Shown here: one piece after another, positions 25,754-34,796 of the stretch
Layout of the letters: each line of letters begins with the position of its first letter
Position numbering within the stretch: position 1 is the first letter of the stretch
NCBI RefSeq assembly: GCF_002374855.1
Contig: NZ_NWVC01000008.1
Span: 1-64,000, forward strand
From: Sphingomonas adhaesiva
GTDB lineage: Bacteria > Pseudomonadota > Alphaproteobacteria > Sphingomonadales > Sphingomonadaceae
Length of the DNA stretch: 64,000 bases
Direction: 5' to 3'
Program-made: the position numbers and the translations under genes
Notes under the pieces: model-generated
What the model saw: only the letters and a program-made list of their open reading frames with translations
Told to the model about the DNA's origin: nothing
The model's database searches: none

Positions 25754-26283
25754 TCCTCGTCCTCCGCGCCCGCCGCCGCGGGATCGACCGTCGGCAGCAT
25801 CAGCGGCAACGCCGCGGCGGGGTCCACCTGCAGCAGCGGCTCGGCATCGGCGCTGGCGCACCACCAGCCCGTCGTCACCGGCGCATCGTCCGCATCAGAC
25901 TGCGCCCCCACCGCCGCGACGATCGCATCCGCGTCCAGCCGCTCGGCCAGGCCACGCCGCAGCGCCGCCTCGCACGCGGCGCCACCCTGTGCGTCGCGCC
26001 GCGCCACGATCACCGGGAAGCGCCGTCCGGAACGGTCGATCGACAGGGCGATGGCGCCACTGATCATCTGCATCCCTGGGCGCAGGCGGAACCGCCACGG
26101 CGGTATGATGTCGCAAGTCGCCTCGAACCCCTCGTCGGTCAGCGCGCGTATCCGCGCGATACCGATCGACAGCCGCTCGTCCCACCATTCGCGCTCCGCC
26201 GCTGTCATCCCGCGCGCCACGAAGTCGCCGTGCACGGGCAGCTTCCCGAACAGCAGCACCCCGGTCACAGCGCGCTCGGGCAT
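25750..26283 (-). CDS. tagF: T6SS post-translational regulator TagF
   Basis: The start ATG at 26283 (MPERAVTGVLLFGKLPVHGD) lies 19 bases inside the tssM end. The 177-residue protein contains the TagF/ImpM motif GKLPVHGDFVARG, the helix WWDERLSIGIARIRAL, WRFRLRPGMQMISGAIALSI and RSGRRFPVIVAR. TagF represses the T6SS, in some species by binding Fha and independently of the kinase pathway. In some Alphaproteobacteria tagF is fused to pppA; here the two genes are separate but translationally coupled by a GTGA overlap. Confidence 0.92.
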   Translation of the reverse strand: MPERAVTGVLLFGKLPVHGDFVARGMTAAEREWWDERLSIGIARIRALTDEGFEATCDIIPPWRFRLRPGMQMISGAIALSIDRSGRRFPVIVARRDAQGGAACEAALRRGLAERLDADAIVAAVGAQSDADDAPVTTGWWCASADAEPLLQVDPAAALPLMLPTVDPAAAGAEDEE

Positions 26284-29200
26284 CGGAACGTCCACAGGCC
26301 GCCATGGCCGAACGGGTTGCGATCGTCGGGCAGGATGATGCGCAGCGTCGCGGTCGCGTCGCCCGACCCGAAGGTCGCCAGGAACGCGGTCTGCCCGTCG
26401 TTGCGCCGCCGCGCCTTGTCGAACAGGCGGAAGATCGCCCACGGTCCCGCGGTCGCGATCTCGTCCACCTTCTGCCCGCCCTTGAACAGCGTAACATGCG
26501 CTTCGGGCAGGCCGCCCTGCAGCGACCATTGATATTGCCGCGCGTCACGCGTGCCCGCGTCCAGGCGATAGGTGCTGCCCGCGGACAGTTCCACTGCGTC
26601 CACCCCGGGCCCGGTCGTCGCCAGTTGCGCCTTGAACGGCTGGCCCGCGATCAACAGGTCGCGGATCTGCATCGTCTTGGCCAGCGCGTCCGCGCTGCCC
26701 GGATCGAATGCCGCCGCGGCGGGATCGTCGCTGCGCCACCGCCATACCGGCCCGGAGGTGTCGAGCACCGGCTTCAGGTTTGCGTCGACGAACCCGGGCA
26801 GCCCGCCGGGGCCGAACAACTGCACCGTCTCGCTTACCGATGCGTCGGCGGTGGAGGCGGCGAAGAACGGATATTTGTCCTGCGTCGCGGCGCGGCATGA
26901 CGGCAGCATCGTCTGTGCCCAGGCCTGTTGCAGATTGCCCTGCGCCACCGCAGACTTCGCGGTGGCGCCCCCCTGCGCCAGGTCCGCGGCGAAGGACTTG
27001 AGCGCGCCGGGCGCCTGCTGCGCCTGCAACGCGATCGTCGCGTTCGCCTGATCGAGCGCCACCTGCAACGCCGGCCCGCCCGCCGCACCGCCCGCGCGCG
27101 CCGCCAGCACCGCCTGCCCGCCGGTCTTCACCGCATCCACGAACTGGTCGAGCGGCGATGGCTGCTTGCCGTCGCCGACATAGGTGTTGAGCTCCGCGAA
27201 ATGCGTCGCGATCATCGCACCGGCATCGGCACTGTTGCCGCCGGCCGGCGTCAGCATCGCGCCGGCCACCGGCGCCGCGGCACCCAGCTTCGACGTCGCG
27301 CGCACCATCAGGCCACCCGCCACCATGTCGGCGGCATCGGGATTGCCCAGCTGCGTTTGCGCCCGCACCTCGCGCAACAGCTTGGCAAAAGGCGATGGCA
27401 GCCGCGTGAACGCGCCGAGCGCCGCCGGATCGGCGAACAGCGCCCCCGGCTTCAGCGCCGCGACCACCGCATCCCACGCCCCGGCGTAATCGGCCGCATA
27501 GCGCTGCGCGATTTGCGGGCGCAGCGCGGTCAGTTCGCCCAGCCCCGCCCCGCCGTCGCTGCCCAGCACCCAGGCGTCACGGCGCAGTTGCTCCGCGATC
27601 GTCAACAGCCCGCTGCGATACGCCTTCGCATATCCGTCGCGAGTGAGAAAATAGGGCACCGACAGCGCCCCCACCGCCGCGGGATCGGCAAACGCCGCAG
27701 CGTCCGCAGAGGCGATCACCCGCGCGGCCTGCCAGTCGCGTCCGGCGGTCGCCGCGGTGCCGTAGCGCAGCATCGCATAGGCGCGATCGGCGGGCGGCAT
27801 CGACTGCACCGTGGCGCGCGCGGCGGTCACGATGCCCGCGTCCAGCGGCACCTGCCGGTTCGCCCACACACGCTCCACATCGCCCGCCGCGATCAGCGCA
27901 TCCAGATGCGCGGCCAGCCGCCGCCGCAGCTCGGCACGGTCCGCCCCCGCCAGCGCGCCGCGTTCCCAGTCGGCGGTGACGAACGCGCGCAGCGGCCGCG
28001 CATCGATCCCACCCGGACGCTGCCCGCCGATCATCAGATACGCCTTCAGCGGCTCGTACACCGCCAGCGGATCGCCCTGCACGCCCGCCAGCACCGCTTC
28101 CATCCGCAGCATCACGCGCGGCAACAGGATGCGGCGCAGCGCCTGTTCATACGCCTGCACCGCCTGATCGCTCAGCCCGCGCTGCCACAGTCCGAACCGC
28201 ATCGTCAGCGGCGGATAGCCGGCGACGCGATCGGCATAGCCGCCAGGCAGCTGACGTAGCTGATCCAGCGCCGCCGCGACTTCCTCCAGCCCTGCGTCGT
28301 TCGCGTTTACCTGCACCATGTCGATGCCGCGCTGTCGGATGCTCTCCTCCGCCGCGCGCGCCGCACTCGCCAGCGCGTCCTGCTCATGTCGGTTGCGCAG
28401 GAAACTGACCGTCCACAACGCGGTCACCAGCAGCGCCGCCGCCGCCACCGCTGCCACCGCACCGCCCGCCCGTGCCGCGCGCGATCGCCGCGCCGCACCA
28501 CGCAGCCGCGCCAGCCCCGCCTCCGGGAACACCACCTCGCTCAGCAGGCGGTTGAGGAAATAGGCGCGCCCGCCGCTGCCGCCCGGCGCGGCCTGCGGCC
28601 GGTCGAACACCTGCGCCACGCCGGCCAGCAACCGGTCCAGCGGCGTTCCCTCCTGGGTGCCACTGGTCAGATAGAAGCCGCGCAGCGTCACCGACGTGCC
28701 GCCCGCCGGCGCCGTAGGGAACGCCCCTTCCAGGAACCGCACCATCCGAGCGCGCAACCCGCCCAGCTGCGTCGGGAATCCCAGGATCAACCCGCGCCGC
28801 TCGACATCCGGCTCCGCCGCCAGCCGCGCCGGCTGGCGATCCGCCACCGCCTGCACCACCGTGTCGAAGCCGCCCGCCAGCGCGGCGGCATCGGGCGCCT
28901 GCTCCACGGCGAAACTGTGCCCCAGCACCGAACGCCGCCCCTCGACGTCCAGATCCGCGAAATAGTCGGTGAAGCCGGCCAGCAGATCGGCCTTCGTGAA
29001 CAGGCAGTACACCGGCAGGTCCACCCCCAGCGTGTCCGACAGTTCGGCCAGCCGCCGCCGCACCGCCGCGGCATGATCGTCGATCGCCCGCACGTCGCCG
29101 GTCGCGATATCGTCCAGGCCGATCGCCACCAGCACGCCGTTGATGGGGCGCGCAGGCCGATGCCGCCGCAGCGCGTCAAGGAACCCGCGCCAGCCCGCCG

Positions 29201-29732
29201 CATCCTCCGCCGCGTCCGAATCCTGGGTGGTGTAGCGGCCCGCCGTGTCCACCAGCACCGCTTCATCGGCAAACCAGAAATCCAGGTTGCGCGTACCGCC
29301 CACCCCCTTCATCGCCTGATCGACCACGGGAAAGCGCAGCCCGGAGGCGCGCAGCGCGGTGGTCTTGCCCGCCCCCGGCGGGCCGATGATGACGTACCAT
29401 GGCCGCGCATACAGGTAATCGCGTCCGCCCCCGCCCGCGCTGCGCAGCTGCGCCAATGCGCCGCGCAGTCGCCCCGCGGCGACATCGCCCTCGTCCTCGG
29501 TCGCGACCGCCGCCTCCAGCTGCGCGGCCGCGCGCGCAGCACGACGCGCGCGCCACCACGCCGCCGCACCCCAGGCCACCGCGACGACGAACGCCAGCAG
29601 CAACCGTACCCACCACGGGCGCAGCGCCAGCACGAACAGCGGCAGCCCCAGGCACAGCAGAAGCGCCACCAGTACCGCCGCCGTGATCGTCACCACATGC
29701 CAGTTGCGCAGCGCGCGCTTGATGAAGGCCAT
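26265..29732 (-). CDS. tssM: T6SS membrane-complex protein TssM (IcmF)
   Basis: I choose ATG 29732 (MAFIKRALRNWHVVTITAAV) because GGGGAGAGG lies just upstream; an ATG at 29750 is an alternative. The 1155-residue protein has two N-terminal membrane helices (about 15-60), a cytoplasmic NTPase-like domain with intact Walker A GPPGAGKT (117-124), and a third helix at about 430-450 (AVAAVAAAALLVTALWTVSF). A long periplasmic part follows, with the IcmF-related and DUF1215-type C-terminal domains (LFDKARRRNDGQTAFLATFG near the end). TssM spans the envelope and normally contacts the TssJ lipoprotein, for which no gene is seen. Confidence 0.95.
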   Translation of the reverse strand: MAFIKRALRNWHVVTITAAVLVALLLCLGLPLFVLALRPWWVRLLLAFVVAVAWGAAAWWRARRAARAAAQLEAAVATEDEGDVAAGRLRGALAQLRSAGGGGRDYLYARPWYVIIGPPGAGKTTALRASGLRFPVVDQAMKGVGGTRNLDFWFADEAVLVDTAGRYTTQDSDAAEDAAGWRGFLDALRRHRPARPINGVLVAIGLDDIATGDVRAIDDHAAAVRRRLAELSDTLGVDLPVYCLFTKADLLAGFTDYFADLDVEGRRSVLGHSFAVEQAPDAAALAGGFDTVVQAVADRQPARLAAEPDVERRGLILGFPTQLGGLRARMVRFLEGAFPTAPAGGTSVTLRGFYLTSGTQEGTPLDRLLAGVAQVFDRPQAAPGGSGGRAYFLNRLLSEVVFPEAGLARLRGAARRSRAARAGGAVAAVAAAALLVTALWTVSFLRNRHEQDALASAARAAEESIRQRGIDMVQVNANDAGLEEVAAALDQLRQLPGGYADRVAGYPPLTMRFGLWQRGLSDQAVQAYEQALRRILLPRVMLRMEAVLAGVQGDPLAVYEPLKAYLMIGGQRPGGIDARPLRAFVTADWERGALAGADRAELRRRLAAHLDALIAAGDVERVWANRQVPLDAGIVTAARATVQSMPPADRAYAMLRYGTAATAGRDWQAARVIASADAAAFADPAAVGALSVPYFLTRDGYAKAYRSGLLTIAEQLRRDAWVLGSDGGAGLGELTALRPQIAQRYAADYAGAWDAVVAALKPGALFADPAALGAFTRLPSPFAKLLREVRAQTQLGNPDAADMVAGGLMVRATSKLGAAAPVAGAMLTPAGGNSADAGAMIATHFAELNTYVGDGKQPSPLDQFVDAVKTGGQAVLAARAGGAAGGPALQVALDQANATIALQAQQAPGALKSFAADLAQGGATAKSAVAQGNLQQAWAQTMLPSCRAATQDKYPFFAASTADASVSETVQLFGPGGLPGFVDANLKPVLDTSGPVWRWRSDDPAAAAFDPGSADALAKTMQIRDLLIAGQPFKAQLATTGPGVDAVELSAGSTYRLDAGTRDARQYQWSLQGGLPEAHVTLFKGGQKVDEIATAGPWAIFRLFDKARRRNDGQTAFLATFGSGDATATLRIILPDDRNPFGHGGLWTFRCPSAL

Positions 29733-29746
29733 CGCGCCTCTCCCCC

Positions 29747-31087
29747 TCAATCCTGCCGCTGCAGCACGATTTCGACGCGCCGGTTCAGCGCCTTGCCCGC
29801 CGCATCCGCGTTGGACGCGATCGGCTCGCTGTCGCCATGCCCCTGCGCGGTCACGCGCGCCGGATCGGCCAGCCCCGCGCGGACGATCCCCGCCACCGTC
29901 GTCGCCCGCGCCGCGGACAGCGCATTATTGTCGGGGAAGGTCAGCCCGTTCGGCTGGTCGCTGTCGGCGTGCCCTTCCACCCGCACCGGTCCGGGTTCCT
30001 TGTCCACCGCGGCTGCGATCCGCTGGAACAGCGCCTCGCGTCCCGGCTCCAGCGTGTCGGAGCCGGATCGGAACAACTGCCCGATCGTGGTACGCACCCG
30101 CACGGTCCCCGCATCGCGGTCGACCGTCACCAGCCCCTGCGCGATCTCGGGCGCCAGGAACGTCTCCAATCGCGCCGCTTGGCCGCTGTCGCTCGCCGGC
30201 AATCCCCCGCCGCCGCGCGACAGGTGCAACGGCTCGCTGGGGTTCAGCGCCGCCAGCGCCTCCCACGCCGGGCGGCCCGACTGCATCAGCATCAGGCGGA
30301 ATCCGATGAAGAGCAGCAGCAGCAGGACCGCCGCCACCGCCGCCGTGATCGCGGCCCGGCTCCACCGCCCCACCTGCGCCACCGGCGCCGACACCCCGCG
30401 CCAGTGCGGCACCAACTCGCGATCGGACAGGCCGCGCGCCGTGGGCAGCGCGGCGAACAACCGCTTCATGATCTCGTCCAGCCGCCGCGTGCCGTCGGGC
30501 ATCACGCGGAACCGACCCTCGAACCCGGCGGCCAGACAGCCATGCAGCAGTTCGATCAGGTCGTCGTTGCCCGTCGGGTTGGCCAGCAGCTCATCGACGA
30601 TCTGCCAGAACCGATCGCCGCCGATACTCTCACGGAACATCTGCACCACCAGGCTGCGGCGCGCCCATTCGCTCGCCTCGATCCCGACGCCCGGCAGGTT
30701 CTGCGCGATATCGTCGACAGTCGAACACAGTGCATAGGTCGCGCGGCGGCAGGTTTCGGGCGGATAATGCGCCGCGATCGCGCGGTCGAACGCGGTCACC
30801 GCCGCGCTGGCACGCGCATGGAATTGCGACAGCGGCTGGCGCGCGCGACCCGATCGGATCGCCGCCGCCAGCGCCAGCAGCGGTGCCGCCTGCGCCATCA
30901 TCGGGTTGCGGCGCTGCGGCGGGGTGGCGGGTTCCGGCACGTCGTCCCCCGCCGGCATAGCGGAGGGATAGGCCGGCGGCGGTGACGGCGGCGTGGGCGG
31001 CACCGGCGCAGCCCCGGCGCCCGCACCGCCGCCCTGCAACGGCGACGGCTGAAAGATCGTGCGATTGCCGCTGTCAGACCCGGTCAT
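29747..31087 (-). CDS. tssL: T6SS membrane-complex protein TssL with C-terminal OmpA domain
   Basis: The start ATG at 31087 overlaps the tssK stop by 4 bases. The 446-residue product has a disordered, Pro-rich N-terminus containing GNRTIFQPSP (Thr10), a DotU domain (about 75-240: QFHARASAAVTAFDRAIAA, ATYALCSTVDDIAQ, LLHGCLAAGFEGRFRV), a membrane helix (about 243-266) and a periplasmic OmpA-like domain (about 330-446) with RVEGHADSDQPNGLTF and a terminal NRRVEIVLQRQD. This is an extended TssL that can bind peptidoglycan itself. RTIF-x-P is shared with PpkA and is a candidate phosphosite; in Agrobacterium, TssL is phosphorylated near its N-terminus by PpkA. Confidence 0.95.
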   Translation of the reverse strand: MTGSDSGNRTIFQPSPLQGGGAGAGAAPVPPTPPSPPPAYPSAMPAGDDVPEPATPPQRRNPMMAQAAPLLALAAAIRSGRARQPLSQFHARASAAVTAFDRAIAAHYPPETCRRATYALCSTVDDIAQNLPGVGIEASEWARRSLVVQMFRESIGGDRFWQIVDELLANPTGNDDLIELLHGCLAAGFEGRFRVMPDGTRRLDEIMKRLFAALPTARGLSDRELVPHWRGVSAPVAQVGRWSRAAITAAVAAVLLLLLFIGFRLMLMQSGRPAWEALAALNPSEPLHLSRGGGGLPASDSGQAARLETFLAPEIAQGLVTVDRDAGTVRVRTTIGQLFRSGSDTLEPGREALFQRIAAAVDKEPGPVRVEGHADSDQPNGLTFPDNNALSAARATTVAGIVRAGLADPARVTAQGHGDSEPIASNADAAGKALNRRVEIVLQRQD

Positions 31088-32424
31088 TGCTCGGCCCTCT
31101 TCACGCACCACAATTCCATCTTCAGCGCCGGCCATTCACCGGCCAGATGCAGCCCCAGCGCGGGCGCGGTCGCGAAATCGCGCCAGTCGGGCACGCCGCG
31201 ATCCAGCTCGAAATACAGATAGCCCGGCAGTACGCGCAGCTGTGGGGGCGGGGTCGGCGCATGGCGCAGCGGAACGCCGGGCAGTGCGCTTTCCACGATC
31301 GCGCGCATCTTCTGCACCGCGCCGATCTTCGCCATCGCGGGGAAGCGCTGGCGGATCTCATCCAGCGGCGCCGCGGCATTGACCGCCAGATAGAAATAGC
31401 CGGTCCGGTAAAGCTGGTGATCGGTGATCGTCGACACATACGCCCCCGGTCCTGCGGCCTCCAGCGGCAGCTGGATCGCAGAGCGGTCGAACACAGCGGA
31501 CAACATCGCGCGCAGCAGGTCGAACACCGGCTCGAACGTCGCCTGCAGATTTTCGTGGTCGTACACCGGCAGCGGCGGCGGACGTCGGTCGGCACGCGTC
31601 AGCGTCGCCAGTTCCCCGGTCATCGCCGCCAGCTGCTCGAACAATCGCTCCGGATGGACGTCGGGCATCGACTGGAGATGCCCCAGCACCGGGCACCAGC
31701 GGTTCAGGCATTGCAGCAGCAGGAAACTGGCGAACGTCTCCGCGCCGCCGTCGGTGGCCTCCACCGCGCGCAGCGCCAGTTCCTCCACGCGCTGGGTCGC
31801 GCGCCCCAATATGTCGCTCAGCCCTCCGCGCAGCCGTGGACTGGCGCGAAGGTCCTGCGCGGGCGGGACGAACCGGTCGTCGAACATCGCCCGCCGGTTC
31901 TGCAACTCGCGCACCCGCGCCAGACCCAGGCAGACGCGGCCGTAAATATCGTCGCGCGTCACGCCGAACCGCAGGTGGGGGCGCGCCACCTCGACCGGCT
32001 CACGCGTGCGGTCGGCCGAAAAGACATCCGCGACCTCGCTCTCGCTGACCAGGAAGCGGCTTGCGGGTCCGGCCGCCTCCTCGTCCTCGAACATCACCGC
32101 GCCAGGTTGCGCCGCGGGCAGCGTCAAGTGGATGACCGCGTCGCTCACCTCGGCGGGCAGGTCCAGGGGCGGCGGCGGCGGCATATCGTCGGGAATGGCG
32201 AAGCGCGTTCCATCGGGCAGCACGCCGGCCAGCCGGATGACCCCGAACTTGCCGAGCGTCGCCAGATCCTCATCAATCACCAGTTCGGTCACACCCCAGG
32301 CATAAGGCCGCGTGGCGGAAACCCGACGATCAAGCTCAGCCGACAGAAAACGATCCATCTGCTGAAAGTGCTGAGGCCGAAGGAAGGCACCTTCTCTCCA
32401 GGCTATTCTACTACGATCAGACAC
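31084..32424 (-). CDS. tssK: T6SS baseplate-membrane connector TssK
   Basis: The 446-residue protein starts at GTG 32424 with VSDRSRIAWREGAFLRPQHF, the conserved TssK opening. It continues with YAWGVTELVIDEDLATLGKF, LHLTLPAAQ-like strands and the C-terminal receptor-like domain (LYFELDRGVPDWRDFATAPA). TssK trimers link the baseplate wedge to TssL and TssM. It is the first gene of the minus-strand operon tssK-tssL-tssM-tagF-pppA-ppkA, in which consecutive genes overlap or nearly touch. Confidence 0.96.
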   Translation of the reverse strand: MSDRSRIAWREGAFLRPQHFQQMDRFLSAELDRRVSATRPYAWGVTELVIDEDLATLGKFGVIRLAGVLPDGTRFAIPDDMPPPPPLDLPAEVSDAVIHLTLPAAQPGAVMFEDEEAAGPASRFLVSESEVADVFSADRTREPVEVARPHLRFGVTRDDIYGRVCLGLARVRELQNRRAMFDDRFVPPAQDLRASPRLRGGLSDILGRATQRVEELALRAVEATDGGAETFASFLLLQCLNRWCPVLGHLQSMPDVHPERLFEQLAAMTGELATLTRADRRPPPLPVYDHENLQATFEPVFDLLRAMLSAVFDRSAIQLPLEAAGPGAYVSTITDHQLYRTGYFYLAVNAAAPLDEIRQRFPAMAKIGAVQKMRAIVESALPGVPLRHAPTPPPQLRVLPGYLYFELDRGVPDWRDFATAPALGLHLAGEWPALKMELWCVKRAEQ

Positions 32425-32538
32425 AACCTATGCCCCTACCGTGTGCTGTCTTGATCCTTTCGACCGATCAATTTTCTTTGATTGGCGATCTATTCGGATA
32501 TATTGCCCACCGACTCTTGCAGGCGGGATTGAAACAGC
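32425..32538. promoter_or_regulatory. Divergent promoter region tssK / M23 peptidase
   Basis: This 114-base, comparatively A/T-rich gap must hold promoters for both directions. An imperfect inverted repeat ATCAA-N5-TTTGAT lies near 32467-32483. The palindrome seen in the other two divergent regions is not here. I see no clear -35/-10 pair. Confidence 0.4.
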
Positions 32539-33879
32539 ATGACCACCGACGGCAGCGCCCTCGACTTCGATCCGCGTCGCTGGTCGATCGCACCCGACCG
32601 TGCGGCGTCGGCGCAACGCGATGCGACGCCGCCGATCCGCTGGCCGCTGCTCGCGGGCGCGGCGCTGCTGCTCGCCGCGGGGCCGGTGGCGGGTCTGCTC
32701 GATCGGCAACCCGTGGTGGACCGGCATAGCGACCCACAACCGACCGCCCGCGCGGGGACGGCCCGCGTGGTGCGCCCCGACGTGATTCAGCGGACCACCA
32801 CCCTGCCCGCCGCCACCGATCTCGCCGCACTGCTGCGCGCGCAGGGGCTGCCGCAGGAACTGGCGACCGCCGCCCAGGCGCTCGCGCTGCCGCACATCGG
32901 CGGGGGCGGCGCGATCACCGCCGTCGTCTCGCTGCGGCTGGGCGGGGATGGCGCGAGCGATCAGGTCCTTCGCGTCCGCGCCGCGCGCGCCGACAGTTCG
33001 GGCGTCGCGCTGATCCGCGATGCCACCGCCCCGCAGGGTTGGCGCACCGAACCACTCGCGCGCTCGGTTGAAGCCAGGCTGACGGTCGCACGCGGCGAAA
33101 TGAACGCCGACAGCCTTTATTCCTCCGCGGTCGCGGCGGGCGTGGACGAAAGCCTGATACCCGATTTCGCCAAGGCGTTTGTCTATGATTTCGACTTCCA
33201 GCGCGAAATTCACCCCGGCGACGTGTTCGAGATGGCCGCGGAACAGACCGTCAATGCCGATGGCCAGCCGGTCGGCGTGCCCACTCTCGTCTATGCCGCC
33301 TTTATCACCGCGGACAAATCGCGCGCGCTCTACCGCTTCGCGCCGCCGGGAGCGCAGCCGGGCTGGTACGACGGCAACGGACGCAGCATCGTCCGCTCGC
33401 TGATGCGTACGCCCGTGGAGGGCGCGCGCGTCTCCTCCACCTTCGGCTGGCGTGTCCATCCCGTGCTGGGCTTCCGCAAACTGCACAACGGCATCGATTT
33501 CGCGGTCCCCTCCGGCACCCCGGTCTATGCCGCCGGCGCCGGGACGGTCGACACCGCGCATTTCAGTGCGACCGCGGGCAACATGGTCATCCTGCGCCAC
33601 GACAAGGGTTATCTGACCAAATACTTCCACTTCACCAGCTTCGCGCCGGGCGTGACACAGGGCGCACACGTGGCGCAGGGCCAGGAAATCGGCCTGTCGG
33701 GCACGACCGGCCGTTCCACCGGCCCGCACCTCCATTACGAGGTTCACCTGAACGGCGAGGCGATCGATCCGATGGCGGTGAAGACCGAGGATGGCCTGGC
33801 GCTGACCGAAACAGCGCTCGACGCCTTTCACCGCGAACGCGACCGCATCGACGCGGCCCGCGCCGCGCATGCTCGATAG
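32539..33879 (+). CDS. M23-family peptidoglycan endopeptidase, membrane-anchored
   Basis: The 446-residue protein has a short cytoplasmic N-terminus, one membrane helix (about 36-56, LLAGAALLLAAGPVAGLL) and a periplasmic part with an OapA/LysM-like region (about 90-260). The C-terminal LytM/M23 domain keeps all zinc ligands: His316 and Asp320 in HNGIDF, and His397 and His399 in HLHYE. It should cut peptide cross-links in peptidoglycan. The sequence YFHFTSFAPGV within the domain is standard. It is divergent from tssK across 114 bases, so it could open the wall for T6SS assembly. It may equally be a housekeeping DD-endopeptidase, which Sphingomonads have in several copies. Confidence 0.93.
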   Translation: MTTDGSALDFDPRRWSIAPDRAASAQRDATPPIRWPLLAGAALLLAAGPVAGLLDRQPVVDRHSDPQPTARAGTARVVRPDVIQRTTTLPAATDLAALLRAQGLPQELATAAQALALPHIGGGGAITAVVSLRLGGDGASDQVLRVRAARADSSGVALIRDATAPQGWRTEPLARSVEARLTVARGEMNADSLYSSAVAAGVDESLIPDFAKAFVYDFDFQREIHPGDVFEMAAEQTVNADGQPVGVPTLVYAAFITADKSRALYRFAPPGAQPGWYDGNGRSIVRSLMRTPVEGARVSSTFGWRVHPVLGFRKLHNGIDFAVPSGTPVYAAGAGTVDTAHFSATAGNMVILRHDKGYLTKYFHFTSFAPGVTQGAHVAQGQEIGLSGTTGRSTGPHLHYEVHLNGEAIDPMAVKTEDGLALTETALDAFHRERDRIDAARAAHAR

Positions 33880-33899
33880 GGCGCGCGCGCCCGCCAGCG

Positions 33900-34781
33900 T
33901 CATATCTCGGCCCGCCGACGGACCGCCAGCAGCGCCAGCGTCATCGCGCCCAGTACCATCGTCGCCAGGAAGCTGGCGTTCAGCCCCTCCTGCCCCCCGC
34001 CCCACACCGCGTCGGCGACGATGTCATGCCCCCACAGCGCGCCCCACGGACCCGTGCCGGGGTTGGGGAACAGCCCCAGCACGGTCAGTTCGCCGGCATT
34101 CCACCCCCAATGCGCGGCGACGGGAGCGATCAACCCGCGGCTGCGCTCCGCCAGCAGGCCCAGCCAGCACCCCGCCAGGAAAACGTTCAGCGCGGTCAGC
34201 GGGGCGTCCCATGCTCCCGCCAGGTGCAGCAGTGCGAAGGCCGCCGCCGTTCCGGCGATCGCCGCCAGCGGCGGCGCGATGCGGCCGATCGCCGGCTGGA
34301 TCGCGCCGCGGAACAGCATCTCTTCCGCGCCCACCTGCGCCAGCGTGACCGGCATGCCCCCCAGCGTGACAGTCCCAGCAAATTCCTGGGTTTCGGTCAG
34401 CCGGCCGCCCAGTGCCAGCGACAGCGCGCACCATGCGATGGCGCCCAGCCCCATCGCCGCACCGACCAACGACCAGTGCCGCCACCGCACGCCGAAACCC
34501 ATAAGGCCGGTGCCCGCCACTCGCCCAGCTACGGCCGCGAGCACGATGACGGCGGCGCTCATCGCCAGCGTCTGCGCAGCGGGCGACCAGGCGCCTTCGA
34601 TCTGCCCCATCGCCCAGCCCACTGCCAGCAACCCGGCCAGCGCCGCCGTCACCGCCGCCGCCACCCGCCAACCGGCCAGCGTCGATGGGCGGGGTGCTGC
34701 CAGCGCAGGCGCAGCGGGGTTCGACCGTGCGCCCAGCATTTGCGCCAGCAGCGCGGCCTCATCGGCGGGTGGGGCGGGCAT
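33900..34781 (-). CDS. CPBP-family intramembrane metalloprotease
   Basis: This 293-residue protein has about seven or eight hydrophobic segments from residue 37 onward. The CPBP (Abi/CAAX-like) catalytic signature is present: AEEMLFRG with Glu153, Glu154 and Arg158, then FALLHLAG and HWGWNAGE (the HxxxN motif). Family members process prenylated proteins in eukaryotes. In bacteria they occur with bacteriocin immunity, secretion of signals and some envelope proteins. The start lies 15 bases after the stop of the CHAT protease gene, so it is probably the last gene of the tpsB-tpsA-CHAT operon. Role there is unknown. Confidence 0.88.
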   Translation of the reverse strand: MPAPPADEAALLAQMLGARSNPAAPALAAPRPSTLAGWRVAAAVTAALAGLLAVGWAMGQIEGAWSPAAQTLAMSAAVIVLAAVAGRVAGTGLMGFGVRWRHWSLVGAAMGLGAIAWCALSLALGGRLTETQEFAGTVTLGGMPVTLAQVGAEEMLFRGAIQPAIGRIAPPLAAIAGTAAAFALLHLAGAWDAPLTALNVFLAGCWLGLLAERSRGLIAPVAAHWGWNAGELTVLGLFPNPGTGPWGALWGHDIVADAVWGGGQEGLNASFLATMVLGAMTLALLAVRRRAEI

Positions 34782-34796
34782 CCTTGCGGGTTCCGG

